Source of the DNA: Scleromatobacter sp039920745
GTDB taxonomy: Bacteria; Pseudomonadota; Gammaproteobacteria; Burkholderiales; Burkholderiaceae_C
Length of the DNA stretch: 64,000 bases
Assembly: GCA_039920745.1 (NCBI GenBank)
Contig: JBDSDD010000075.1
Location: forward strand, 67,615-131,614
Direction: 5' to 3'
Shown: piece after piece, positions 7,451 through 15,301 of the stretch
How positions within the stretch are numbered: position 1 is the first letter of the stretch
How the letters are laid out: every line of letters begins with the position of its first letter
Program-made: the position numbers and the translations under genes
Notes under the pieces: model-generated
Seen by the model: the letters and a program-made list of their open reading frames with translations, nothing else
What the model was told of the DNA's origin: nothing
Database searches by the model: none

Positions 7451-9706
7451 GTGAACCAGATGCCGCCGCCGCGTTCGATCCATCCCTCGGTGGCCAAGGG
7501 CCTGGCCGCCGTCGTCGTCGTCGCGTCGCTGGGGGGGCTTGCAGGTTGCGCGGGCGGCGAGGGCGGCTCCGCGTCGCCGTCCTTCAAGAGCATCGGCGAC
7601 GTGAAGACGGCGGTCGCGCCCGGCCTGCGCGGCTACCCGTTCGCAGCCTCGCGCACGACGACGCAGGACTACTTCGGCATGACGATCAGCGACGACTTCG
7701 GCTGGCTGGAGAACGCCGCCGATCCTGTCTCGCGCTCGTGGATCCTGGCCGAGAGCGCCTACAGCCGCCGCGCCCTCGAAGCGATGCCCGCCCGCGCGGC
7801 GTTGCGCCAGCGCCTGCAGGCCTTGATCGGCTCGACCCAGAATGCCTACTCGGGCATCGTCGAGCGCGGGGGCACCTTGTTCGCGCTCAAGACCGCGCCG
7901 CCGCTCCAGCGGCCGGTGCTGGTGGTGCTGAGATCGCTGGACGAGCTCGCCGGCGAACGCATCGTGTTCGACCCGAACGAGCAGGCGAGCGACGGCTCGC
8001 TCGCAATCGACTTCATCCGCCCGTCGCCGGATGGCCGGCGCGTGGCGATCGCGCTGTCGAACGGCAGCGCCGACGGCGACAGCGTGCGCATCGTCGACCT
8101 GAGCACGGGCGGCCAGGCCTTGCCCGACACCCTCACGCGCGTGACGTCCGCGGCCGCGGGCGGCGACCTCGCGTGGAGCGCCGGCGGCACGGGCCTGTTC
8201 GTCACCCAATACCCGGCGCCGGGCAGCCGGCCGGCCGCCGAGGCGCTGACCACCGTGCAGGTGGTGTTCCACAAGCTGGGCACGCCGGCGGCGCAGGATC
8301 GCGTCGAACTCGGCGCGGGGCTGCCGCGGTTGGCGCGCGTGCGTCTCGAGAGCACGCGCGAGGGGCGCAGCGTGCTGGCGCTGGTCGAGAACGGGCGCGG
8401 CGGCGATGTTTCGCTGTACCTGAAGTCGGCGGACGCCAACGGCGAGGGCGCGTGGCGGCGGTTGGCGTCCGAGCAGGACGGCGTGCGCGACGCCCAGTTC
8501 GGCGACGACGACGCGCTGTGGCTTCGCTCGATCGCCCACGCGCCGCGCGGCAAGGTGCTGCGCCTGCCGTTGTCCGAGACCAAGAACGTCAACTGGGACA
8601 AGGTCGCGACGATCGCCGCGCCGCTGGAGGGCGCGGTGCAGCGCTTCGCCGTGGCCAACGGCACGTTGTACCTGGCTGAAGGCCAGACCGGGCCGTCGCG
8701 CCTGCGCCTGGTCGACGTGAAGACGAAGCGCGGCTCCGTCGTGACGCTGCCGGCGTCCAGCGGCATCGCGGCGCTGGTGCGCATCGGCCGCAACGATGTC
8801 GTCGCGCAGGTCACCAGCTACGTCGAGCCACCGCTGTGGACGCGGGTGGGCGGCGGCAAGGTCAGGCGCACGTCGCTGGTGATGACCTCGGACGCGAACT
8901 TCAACGACAGCGACGTCGTGCGCGAGTTCGCCACGTCGCGCGACGGCACACCCGTGCCCGTGGACATCCTGCGCCGCAAGGGCATGCGCCTGGACGGCCA
9001 CAACCCGGTGCTGCTGACGCTGGGCGGATCGATCGGCTCCGGCACGACGCCGGACTTCGACGCCACGCGCCGCGTGTGGCTCGATCGCGGCGGTGTCATC
9101 GCGGTCGCGACGCTGCGCGGCGGCGCGGATTCTGGCGAGGCCTGGCGCGTCGACGGCCTGCGCCTGAAGAAGCAGAACGCGGTCGACGACCTCATGGCGT
9201 GTGCCGACATGCTCGTCAAGCGCGGCTACACGCAGCCCGCGCTGCTGGCCGTGCGCGCCCGCGGCGACGGTGCGCTCGCGGCGATCGCGGCGATGACGCA
9301 GCGACCCGATCTGTTGCGCGCGGTGGTGGCCGCCAACGGTCGCTACGACCTGCTGCGCCTCGAACGCGACGCCGCCGGCGAGTACGACGCGCCGGAATTG
9401 GGCAGCGTCAAGGATCGCGCGCAGTTCGATGCGCTGGCCGTGCTCTCGCCGCTGCGCGCCGTGCGCGATGGCGGCAAGTATCCCGCGGTGATGCTGCTCG
9501 CGGGCGAGCGCGACGGACGCGTCAATCCGGCGCAGTCACGCAAGATGGCCGCGCGGCTGCAGCAGGCCAATCCGAACGGACGCCCGACGCTCCTGCGAAC
9601 CGATGCCTGGAGCGGACAGCCAGCGCAGGCGGCCCTGGCGGACGCGGTCGAACAGACTGCGGATGAATTGGGGTTCCTGCTGCACGAGGTCGTCGCGGCG
9701 CAGTAG
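7451..9706 (+). CDS. Prolyl-oligopeptidase-like lipoprotein lacking catalytic Ser and His
   Basis: The 751-residue product has a lipobox (GLAGC) after a hydrophobic segment, an S9A-like N-terminal beta-propeller region (DDFGWLENAADPVSRSW resembles the DPYRWLED motif) and a C-terminal alpha/beta-hydrolase domain aligning with POP (GGVIAVATLRGGADSGEAW, KKQNAVDDLMACADMLVKRG). The nucleophile motif GGSNGG is replaced by ARGDGA, putting Gly605 where Ser should be. The Asp motif DDRV reads RDGRV (Asp688 kept). The GHG motif is replaced by WSG around residue 720, with no His in its place. It is therefore probably a non-catalytic, membrane-anchored member of the family. No frameshift is visible and codon use is normal, so it appears to be maintained. 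Confidence 0.85.
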   Translation: MNQMPPPRSIHPSVAKGLAAVVVVASLGGLAGCAGGEGGSASPSFKSIGDVKTAVAPGLRGYPFAASRTTTQDYFGMTISDDFGWLENAADPVSRSWILAESAYSRRALEAMPARAALRQRLQALIGSTQNAYSGIVERGGTLFALKTAPPLQRPVLVVLRSLDELAGERIVFDPNEQASDGSLAIDFIRPSPDGRRVAIALSNGSADGDSVRIVDLSTGGQALPDTLTRVTSAAAGGDLAWSAGGTGLFVTQYPAPGSRPAAEALTTVQVVFHKLGTPAAQDRVELGAGLPRLARVRLESTREGRSVLALVENGRGGDVSLYLKSADANGEGAWRRLASEQDGVRDAQFGDDDALWLRSIAHAPRGKVLRLPLSETKNVNWDKVATIAAPLEGAVQRFAVANGTLYLAEGQTGPSRLRLVDVKTKRGSVVTLPASSGIAALVRIGRNDVVAQVTSYVEPPLWTRVGGGKVRRTSLVMTSDANFNDSDVVREFATSRDGTPVPVDILRRKGMRLDGHNPVLLTLGGSIGSGTTPDFDATRRVWLDRGGVIAVATLRGGADSGEAWRVDGLRLKKQNAVDDLMACADMLVKRGYTQPALLAVRARGDGALAAIAAMTQRPDLLRAVVAANGRYDLLRLERDAAGEYDAPELGSVKDRAQFDALAVLSPLRAVRDGGKYPAVMLLAGERDGRVNPAQSRKMAARLQQANPNGRPTLLRTDAWSGQPAQAALADAVEQTADELGFLLHEVVAAQ

Positions 9707-9824
9707 CACCCCAGGAAAGAAGACCGTCGTCGATTCGCAAGGGTAGGCCGAGGCGACTCCTCGGCGGAGCGAGCGCCGCCCCTTGCGGTCGACTTCTGCT
9801 GGTGTTGCCGCAATAACGTTGGCG

Positions 9825-9849
9825 AAAAAAAGAGGCACCGCGGTGCCTC
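9825..9849 (-). terminator. Rho-independent terminator of the Q/P/G-repeat lipoprotein gene
   Basis: GAGGCACCGCGGTGCCTC (9832-9849) is a perfect 18-base palindrome able to form a strong hairpin. On the minus strand it is followed directly by seven T (9831-9825). It lies 29 bases after the stop codon of the minus-strand gene ending at 9879. Confidence 0.85.
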
Positions 9850-9878
9850 CTTCTCGGGGTGCGAAAAACGCCGCGATC

Positions 9879-11462
9879 TCAACGATCGCGCTCGCCGTTC
9901 TTCTTGTCGCGGTCGTCCTGACGCTCGCGCTCAGCCTTTTTCCTGGCGTCCTTGTCCTTCTCGTGCTCCTCCCTGGGCTTGGCCTGCGGCTGGCCGGGCT
10001 GGGCGGCCGGTTGCGCGGCCGGCTGGGCCGCGGGCTGACCTTGCGGCTGGCCCTGCGGGTTGCCTCCACGGCGACGCTGATCCTGCGGGTTCACCGGTTG
10101 CGGCTGGCCCGGCTGTTGCCCCTGGCCCTGCGGCTGCCCCTGTGGCTGGCCTTGCTGCGGCTGGCCGTAGCCCTGTCCCGGCTGGCGCATCGGCTGGCCC
10201 GGCTGCTGTGCCTGGCCTTGTGGCTGGCCTTGCTGCGGCTGGCCGTAGCCCTGGCCCGGCTGGCGCATCGGCTGGCCTGGCTGCTGCATCTGGCCTTGCG
10301 GCTGACCCTGGGCCTGGCCTTGCGCCGGGTAGGCCTGCGGCTGGCCGTTGATCGGTGCCGGTTGACGCGGCGGTTGGTCGAATTCCGGGCGACCTTGCTG
10401 GCCCGGACGAGGCTGGCCTTGCTGGGCCTGGCCTTGCGGCGCCGGTTGCAGGGGTTGCTGTTGCGGCGGCTCGCGCCCGCCGCCGGAGGCCTGGCCGCGG
10501 TCGAATCCGCCATGGCGCACGGGCTGGGCCTGCGGCAACTGCATCGGTTGGCGGCCCGCCTGGTACGCGGGGATCGCCTGCGTGGACACCGGCTGCGGAG
10601 CCGCTGCACGATTCGCCGCTCCCAACTGCGCGGCGAGGTGGGCGCGCGCGGGCACCGAGTTCTGGAACGCCTGGCCGCTGGCCGTGGCGCCCGCCGGGGC
10701 TTCGATCGTCACGTTGGTCACATTGGTGATGTTGGTGACGTTGTTCGTGTTGTTGTGGCTGTTGACGTCCACATTTCCGTGCACGCGCATGCCCACGTTG
10801 ACGACCGCCGGCGCGCTGACCACGACCGCAGGCGGCGTGCCCAGCGGGGCAGGCACGATGATGCCGGCGCGCGAGCCCGGCGGCGGCGGCACGAAGATGC
10901 CCTGCGGACCCAGGGGCGGACGGCCGAAGCGGATGCCCGGTGCGGCGATCGCCACGGAGATGCTCAGCCCCGGAGGCGGCGGCATGAAGTGGCGCTCCGG
11001 CGCGCACCAGAAGCCCGGCACGAAGACGACGACGTCGGCGCGGTGCTCGTAGTACGGCTGTATCCACACGTAGCGCGGGCGCGGCGGCGGCGCCCAGCGG
11101 CCGGCGCTCCAGAACCAGCGGCCCTCCCACGCCCAATAGCCACCGGTCCAGATGGCTTCGCCATACGGCTGCGGCGGCGGCAGCTCCACGAGCATCGGCG
11201 GCGGCGCCCATTGCACGGCGATGGGCTCGGGCTGCTCGATCGGCGGGTCGACGTAGACGCTGACGACCGGGTCTTCATCCTGCGAGTACTGCGGCGTCGG
11301 CTGCGGATAGGTCGGCGCGGGCTGCTGGTAGACCGGCTGCACCGGGCGCTCGATGTAGCGCGGCGGCCCCTGGACGACGCAGGCACTGAGGAGGGCGGCG
11401 GCACCGAGGGCGGCGGCCAGCGTGCTGAGGCGCAGCAGGGCCGTGCGGTTTGGAGTTGTCAT
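9879..11462 (-). CDS. YXWXGXW-type lipoprotein with Gln/Pro/Gly repeat tail
   Basis: I chose the ATG at 11462 because GAGGA lies upstream and the product begins with a lipoprotein signal (ALLSAC). The 527-residue protein has a Pro-rich segment, then aromatic YWAWEGRWFWSAGRW and related motifs typical of YXWXGXW repeat proteins, then an Asn/Thr/Val-rich stretch. About 200 residues of Gln/Pro/Gly repeats follow, including two 26-residue units, and the end is a highly charged Lys/Arg/Glu/Asp tail. It is probably an outer-membrane-anchored, partly disordered protein. The charged tail could contact nucleic acid or membrane, but that is a guess. A terminator follows. Confidence 0.75.
   Translation of the reverse strand: MTTPNRTALLRLSTLAAALGAAALLSACVVQGPPRYIERPVQPVYQQPAPTYPQPTPQYSQDEDPVVSVYVDPPIEQPEPIAVQWAPPPMLVELPPPQPYGEAIWTGGYWAWEGRWFWSAGRWAPPPRPRYVWIQPYYEHRADVVVFVPGFWCAPERHFMPPPPGLSISVAIAAPGIRFGRPPLGPQGIFVPPPPGSRAGIIVPAPLGTPPAVVVSAPAVVNVGMRVHGNVDVNSHNNTNNVTNITNVTNVTIEAPAGATASGQAFQNSVPARAHLAAQLGAANRAAAPQPVSTQAIPAYQAGRQPMQLPQAQPVRHGGFDRGQASGGGREPPQQQPLQPAPQGQAQQGQPRPGQQGRPEFDQPPRQPAPINGQPQAYPAQGQAQGQPQGQMQQPGQPMRQPGQGYGQPQQGQPQGQAQQPGQPMRQPGQGYGQPQQGQPQGQPQGQGQQPGQPQPVNPQDQRRRGGNPQGQPQGQPAAQPAAQPAAQPGQPQAKPREEHEKDKDARKKAERERQDDRDKKNGERDR
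10143..10298. repeat. Two tandem 78-bp units inside the Q/P/G-repeat gene
   Basis: Units at 10143-10220 and 10221-10298 differ at only a few positions. They encode two copies of a 26-residue Gln/Pro/Gly/Met/Arg block containing MRQPGQGYGQPQQ. The 78-bp period is a multiple of three, so copy-number change would lengthen or shorten the protein without a frameshift. Confidence 0.85.
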
Positions 11463-11728
11463 GTCGAGAGAGTCCTCAAGAGTCGCCTCGGCCGAGCAGG
11501 CGGAATCGGCCATTGTGATGGCACGTGCCGGTTCAACGCTCGAGCACCGGAATTGGTGGGCAAGGGACACCTAAATTTACATTCTGCTGCGAACGCGCCG
11601 CCTGGCGCATTCCCCGGCGCCCGACCACGGTTCGAACCGGGTCTCGGTCACGCGGCGTTGGAGGCGCCGACGACGTTGGCGGTCCTTTGCGGGAACCGCT
11701 GCGGCGGGCTTTCGTTAAGCTGCCAGCC

Positions 11729-12097
11729 ATGACGAATACGGGCATCGATGTTCAAGGCGGACTGCAGGCGGTCTGCACCGCGGTGAGCGAGGTCGCGCGC
11801 GGCTTGGCGCGGGCGCATGGCCAGCGTCAGTTCTATTCGCTGGCCCAGGTGCAGGCACAGGCGGTGGCCGCCGGCGTGGACGCTGCGTTGTGGGCGTGGG
11901 TCTTCGCGACGTTGGTCACCCGAGAGGACTTCGTGGCGTTCTTCGCCCTTCGGGAGAGTCCCGGGGGCTATCGCGAGTTGCGCGCTGCGATATCGGTGCC
12001 TGAGCCGCGGGTCGTTCCGCCGGAGCAATCGGTCGGATCGTCCGAGGCAGAGCTCGATGAACTCTGGTCCTGGCTGGATCTGCTGCGCGATCTTTGA
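11729..12097 (+). CDS. Conserved-looking hypothetical protein, 122 residues
   Basis: I do not recognise a family. The product starts MTNTGIDVQGGLQAVCTAV, is predominantly helical with an Ala-rich first half (LAQVQAQAVAAGVDAALWAWVFATLVTRE spans 60-85 roughly) and ends with an acidic, Trp-containing helix. There is no signal peptide or membrane segment. Third-position GC bias supports coding. The ATG lacks a clear ribosome binding site. It is divergent from the repeat lipoprotein, with about 266 bases between the two starts. Confidence 0.55.
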   Translation: MTNTGIDVQGGLQAVCTAVSEVARGLARAHGQRQFYSLAQVQAQAVAAGVDAALWAWVFATLVTREDFVAFFALRESPGGYRELRAAISVPEPRVVPPEQSVGSSEAELDELWSWLDLLRDL

Positions 12098-12130
12098 AGC
12101 GCAGCGCATCTGGCGCTTCATACTCGTCGA

Positions 12131-12253
12131 ATGGCGGCCTATCCGAAGGTCGCCGCGTTGACGGCACTGCTGATGCGTGATGCCGATTGCGCAGCCTCGC
12201 TCGGCAAGTTCCGCAAACAGCTTCGAGACGCGGAGAACCTGGCTCTGAAGTGA
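12131..12253 (+). CDS. Possible 40-residue small protein
   Basis: An ATG opens 40 codons that look like normal coding sequence (MAAYPKVAALTALLMRDAD at the start, FRKQLRDAENLALK at the end). It lies in the same frame as the preceding 122-residue gene, 33 bases after that gene's TGA. It could be a separate small protein, or the original C-terminus of that gene cut off by a nonsense change. The inverted repeat GAAGCGC/GCGCTTC lies between them. No ribosome binding site is obvious. Confidence 0.22.
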   Translation: MAAYPKVAALTALLMRDADCAASLGKFRKQLRDAENLALK

Positions 12254-12305
12254 CGCAACCGACGGTATCGCCGGCCCGCCGGCCCGCCGGCCTGGCGCGG
12301 GGACG

Positions 12306-12761
12306 CTATTGCGCGGAAGGCCGCGCGACGAAGCCCGTCTTCTCGCTGGCCGAGAATCCGCAGTTTTCGTAGAAGCGATGGACGCGCGGGTCGCGCGAGC
12401 CGGTCTGCAGCAGCACCTTGTAGCAGCCGCGGCGCCAGGCCTGGTCGAGGGCGAAGCGCACCACCTGCTGGCCGAGGCCGCCACCGCGCAACGCGCTCTC
12501 CACGACAACATTCTCCACCACGGCATACGACGCGCCGCCGCGGGTCAGGTTCGGGATCACGTTGAGGTAGCAGGTGGCGACGACGCGGTCATCCTGCGTC
12601 GCGACGACGATGGCGAAGTGCTCGCTCGTGACGATGCGCTCGAGGATCGCCGCGAGGTGCGCGCGCGGTGCGACGGCGTCGCCCGGGTTCAGTTGGTCGT
12701 TGAGAGCGAGCAGGGCGTCGAGATCGTCACGTCCGGCATGGCGCAGGTGCGGCCCGGTCAT
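12306..12761 (-). CDS. GNAT-family N-acetyltransferase
   Basis: The 151-residue product has the GNAT fold layout: an N-terminal DDLDALLALN helix, a central strand with VVENVVVESALRGGGLGQQVV, which is the acetyl-CoA pyrophosphate-binding motif A (R-x-x-G-x-G/A type), and a C-terminal HRFYENCGF, the motif B common to the family. Such enzymes move an acetyl group from acetyl-CoA to an amine; the substrate cannot be told. Its ATG overlaps the stop of the upstream VOC gene by four bases, so the pair is translationally coupled. Confidence 0.9.
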   Translation of the reverse strand: MTGPHLRHAGRDDLDALLALNDQLNPGDAVAPRAHLAAILERIVTSEHFAIVVATQDDRVVATCYLNVIPNLTRGGASYAVVENVVVESALRGGGLGQQVVRFALDQAWRRGCYKVLLQTGSRDPRVHRFYENCGFSASEKTGFVARPSAQ

Positions 12762-13165
12762 GCGCTGGGCGGGCCCTTGAGTTCGACGGGGTTGCCTTGC
12801 GGATCACGCAGATAGATCGACGGGCCTTCGCCTTCGGCGCCGTAGCGCGACTCGGTGGGGCCGGCGGCGATGTCCAGCGACGCGAGATGGGCGCGGATCG
12901 CAGCCTCGTCGAAGGGGTCGACGCGAAAACACAGGTGGTCGACGTTGTGGCCTTCGTCGCCCGGTGCGGCGCCCCCGGCGCGGCCCAGCTTGCCGTCGAC
13001 GGTCACGAGATCCAGCATCGAGCGGCCGGCGCGCAACTGGATCAGGCCGATCTCGTCCTGGCGGCGTTCGATGCGACAGCCGAGGCCATCGCAGTAGAAG
13101 CGCAACATGGCGGGGAGGTCGACCACGCGCAGGACGACGTGGTCGATGTCGCGGATGCGGATCAT
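12758..13165 (-). CDS. VOC-family (glyoxalase/dioxygenase-like) protein
   Basis: The 135-residue product begins MIRIRDIDHVVLRVVDLPAM and ends SIYLRDPQGNPVELKGP, the two halves of a vicinal oxygen chelate domain. Candidate metal ligands are His9, His76 in VDHLCFRV and Glu128 in NPVELK. The family includes glyoxalase I, fosfomycin-resistance enzymes and extradiol dioxygenases, and this one cannot be assigned more closely. The ATG at 13165 starts the conserved domain. It overlaps the downstream GNAT gene by four bases, which suggests a joint role in small-molecule modification or detoxification (inference). Confidence 0.88.
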   Translation of the reverse strand: MIRIRDIDHVVLRVVDLPAMLRFYCDGLGCRIERRQDEIGLIQLRAGRSMLDLVTVDGKLGRAGGAAPGDEGHNVDHLCFRVDPFDEAAIRAHLASLDIAAGPTESRYGAEGEGPSIYLRDPQGNPVELKGPPSA

Positions 13166-13245
13166 CGTCGGGGCCAGTGGGACATGGTTGTCGTGAGTGT
13201 CCCACGCTGTGCGAGCGCGTGACGCGCGCACAGCGATGGGGTCGC

Positions 13246-13605
13246 TCAGCTGGCGCGCATCGAGTCGTTGGGCGCCGGCAGGTACAGCTGTTCTGGCGGC
13301 ACGAGGATCCACAACAGCACGTACAGCGCGAGGCCCGAGCCGGCGAAGACGGCGCCGAACGTGAAGATCAGCCGCCACACCCACGACGACACGCCGGTGA
13401 CCTGGGCGATGCCGCCGCAGACGCCGCCCAGCCAGCGATCGTTGAGGCTGCGGCGCAGCTGGTTGAGGGCGTTGACCGGCGGGCTGGTGCGCGCCGTCGC
13501 CGTGCCGTTGAGGATGCGGGCCTTGGCGCGTGCGAACTCTTCGTCCGAGAGGATGCCGCGTTGATGAAGGTCACCGAGCTTGCCGAGTTCGTCGCTGTCT
13601 GACAT
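13246..13605 (-). CDS. SHOCT / PspC-domain membrane protein
   Basis: In 119 residues, the N-terminus (DELGKLGDLHQRGILSDEEF) is a SHOCT-like short helical motif. The second half holds RRSLNDRWLGGVCGGIAQV and VSSWVWRLIFTFGAVF, the PspC domain hallmark, followed by a transmembrane helix ending LLWILVPPE. PspC proteins sit in the inner membrane and signal envelope stress in the phage-shock system, but no pspA or other psp gene is nearby, so it may act alone. AGGAG lies a few bases before the ATG. Confidence 0.88.
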   Translation of the reverse strand: MSDSDELGKLGDLHQRGILSDEEFARAKARILNGTATARTSPPVNALNQLRRSLNDRWLGGVCGGIAQVTGVSSWVWRLIFTFGAVFAGSGLALYVLLWILVPPEQLYLPAPNDSMRAS

Positions 13606-13747
13606 GGTCTTCTCCTGAGGGGGAAAGCGTTGATCGATGAATGAAGATTACGCTTGGCCTCGACGCGATGCCAGGGTGTTGCGACGGGCTGCACCGCGGC
13701 ACGACAGGGCCGCCCAACGGCCCGACAGGCCGGCGCGCGTACTCGCC

Positions 13748-13993
13748 TCAGTGCTTCGCGTTGTCCTTGTTGAAGCCCCGCGTGGGCGCCATCGTCGGCC
13801 GCGGGCCGTCGTTGGAATCGCTCAAGGGGGCCTGCCATTCGCGCAACTCGGTTGCCAGCAACTGGTTGCCATCCTTTTGCGCCAGGGCCATCAGTTCGAA
13901 CACGTTGGCGTCGTTGACCAGTTCGTGCCCCAGGCCCAGCTTGAGCTGGCGATAGATGTGTTGCGGATCGGTCGAGTTGTTCTGCGCTTTCAT
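13748..13993 (-). CDS. Hypothetical protein, 81 residues
   Basis: The product is hydrophilic and helical in its first two thirds (QHIYRQLKLGLGHELVNDAN, then FELMALAQKDGNQLLATELREW), with a Pro/Asn-rich tail. It has no signal, membrane segment or known motif. GAGAGCCC precedes the ATG. Amino acid composition and third-position bias support coding. It sits alone on the minus strand between the PspC-like gene and the AttH-like gene. I cannot assign a function. Confidence 0.5.
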   Translation of the reverse strand: MKAQNNSTDPQHIYRQLKLGLGHELVNDANVFELMALAQKDGNQLLATELREWQAPLSDSNDGPRPTMAPTRGFNKDNAKH

Positions 13994-14098
13994 GGGCTCT
14001 CCGTTTCAGAAGTCAATCCCGCTCGCGGCAACGCCTGTGCCCGTGCTCGGGGCTATCCCTGCGATGCAGTGTGCCCGTCGTCGAATAGCCCTTCGGGC

Positions 14099-15301
14099 CT
14101 ACAGGCGCAGGCGGCCCGCGTAGCCGGTCAGCTCCAGGTAGCCCCAGCCGACCGGACGGCCGTCTTCGGTCTGCAGCGCCGAGAGGCCTTCCCAGTAGAT
14201 CGAGCCGGTGGAGTTGCGGCTGTCGAGCTCCTGATCGTCCTGCAGGGCCGCGACGCGCCAGCGCCCCGACGGCGTCGTCAGCAGCCACTCGACCGGGTAG
14301 GCGGCCTGCGTGCGCGGACTCGTCCAGCGCCGCTGCGGCTCGAAACGCACCTCGCCGGCCGCGAAGTTGCGCAACTCGCCGGCCGCGCTGCGGTACGACC
14401 CGCCGGCCCACAGCACGGAGGCGTCGGCGCGGCGCAGGCGGAACGCCATCAGCGCGGAGCCATCCGCGAGGTTGAAGCCGACCCAGTCCCAGCCGACGGC
14501 GTCGCCGCCCAGGTACTGGTCGCTCCATTCGTGGTCGAGCCACGCGCGCCCGCTGACGTCCAGCGCGGGGCTGCCCGGATGCTCGACGCGCCCGCGCACA
14601 GCGAGCTGGGGCTCGCTGTAGTAGTGGCTGGCTTCCCTGGGATCGGGGCCCTTGCGCGAGTAGCCGCCCTCACCCTGCAGCAGCACCGGCTGCGTGCCGG
14701 CGAGGTCGAGGTCGAGCACGAAGCGGTCGCTGCGCACCGCGATGCGCAGACGGCTGCGCGCGTCGTCCGGCCCGGACGGCGCAGCGCGCTCCAGCGACCA
14801 GTCGCGCAACTTCACGATCTGCGGGCCCGCGGCCGCCGGCGTCCGCGCGAGCCCGAAGCCCTCGCGGGCGACGCGCTGGTCATGGAGCGACCCGCCACTC
14901 GACGTGCCGGCCGTGAGGTCGGTCAGCGCGACGTGCGCGAACACGAGCTGGCGCGCGGCGAAGCGGCTGGAGGAGGTCTCGGCGAGGTCGGTGCGGCTGC
15001 GGAAGAAGGTCACCTGGAAGCCAAATTCGGGCGGCTGCGTGGCACCGGCATCGGCGGCGGCGGCATCGCCCGAGCGCAGCCAGCCGGTGACGTACCACCA
15101 CTCGACGTGGGTGTCCGGATGGCTGCCGTGGTCGGCGGGAAAGCGCAGCGTGCGGTGGCTGACGCCCAGCGTCGGGTTCTGCATCGGCGCGGTCGCGGAC
15201 GCTGACCCCGAAGGCAATGCCGATGCGGATGCCGCGAACGCGTCCTGCCGCACCGCTAGCGCGGCGGGGAGGAGTCCGGCGAGGAAGGGCCGACGGCGCA
15301 T
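14099..15301 (-). CDS. AttH/CrtC-like lipocalin-domain protein, Tat-type signal
   Basis: The 400-residue product starts MRRRPFLAGLLPAALA, a twin-arginine-like signal with RRxFL. It contains HVEWWYVTGWL and FGFQVTFFRSR, the signatures of the AttH / carotenoid 1,2-hydratase-like family, which folds as two lipocalin-like barrels. Members are usually encoded with an ABC exporter whose job seems to involve lipids, and so it is here: its ATG overlaps the stop of the large permease by one base (TGATG). It is probably periplasmic and handles a hydrophobic substrate delivered or removed by that exporter (inference). True carotenoid hydratase activity is not implied. Confidence 0.85.
   Translation of the reverse strand: MRRRPFLAGLLPAALAVRQDAFAASASALPSGSASATAPMQNPTLGVSHRTLRFPADHGSHPDTHVEWWYVTGWLRSGDAAAADAGATQPPEFGFQVTFFRSRTDLAETSSSRFAARQLVFAHVALTDLTAGTSSGGSLHDQRVAREGFGLARTPAAAGPQIVKLRDWSLERAAPSGPDDARSRLRIAVRSDRFVLDLDLAGTQPVLLQGEGGYSRKGPDPREASHYYSEPQLAVRGRVEHPGSPALDVSGRAWLDHEWSDQYLGGDAVGWDWVGFNLADGSALMAFRLRRADASVLWAGGSYRSAAGELRNFAAGEVRFEPQRRWTSPRTQAAYPVEWLLTTPSGRWRVAALQDDQELDSRNSTGSIYWEGLSALQTEDGRPVGWGYLELTGYAGRLRL

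Noticed and set aside
10140..10300. Regular repeats that might suggest a CRISPR array
   Set aside because: They are in-frame protein-coding tandem units without unique spacers and lie inside a lipoprotein gene.
11628..11639. CGGTTCGAACCG, resembling a tRNA T-loop
   Set aside because: It is a short palindrome; no acceptor stem, D-arm or anticodon arm can be placed around it on either strand.
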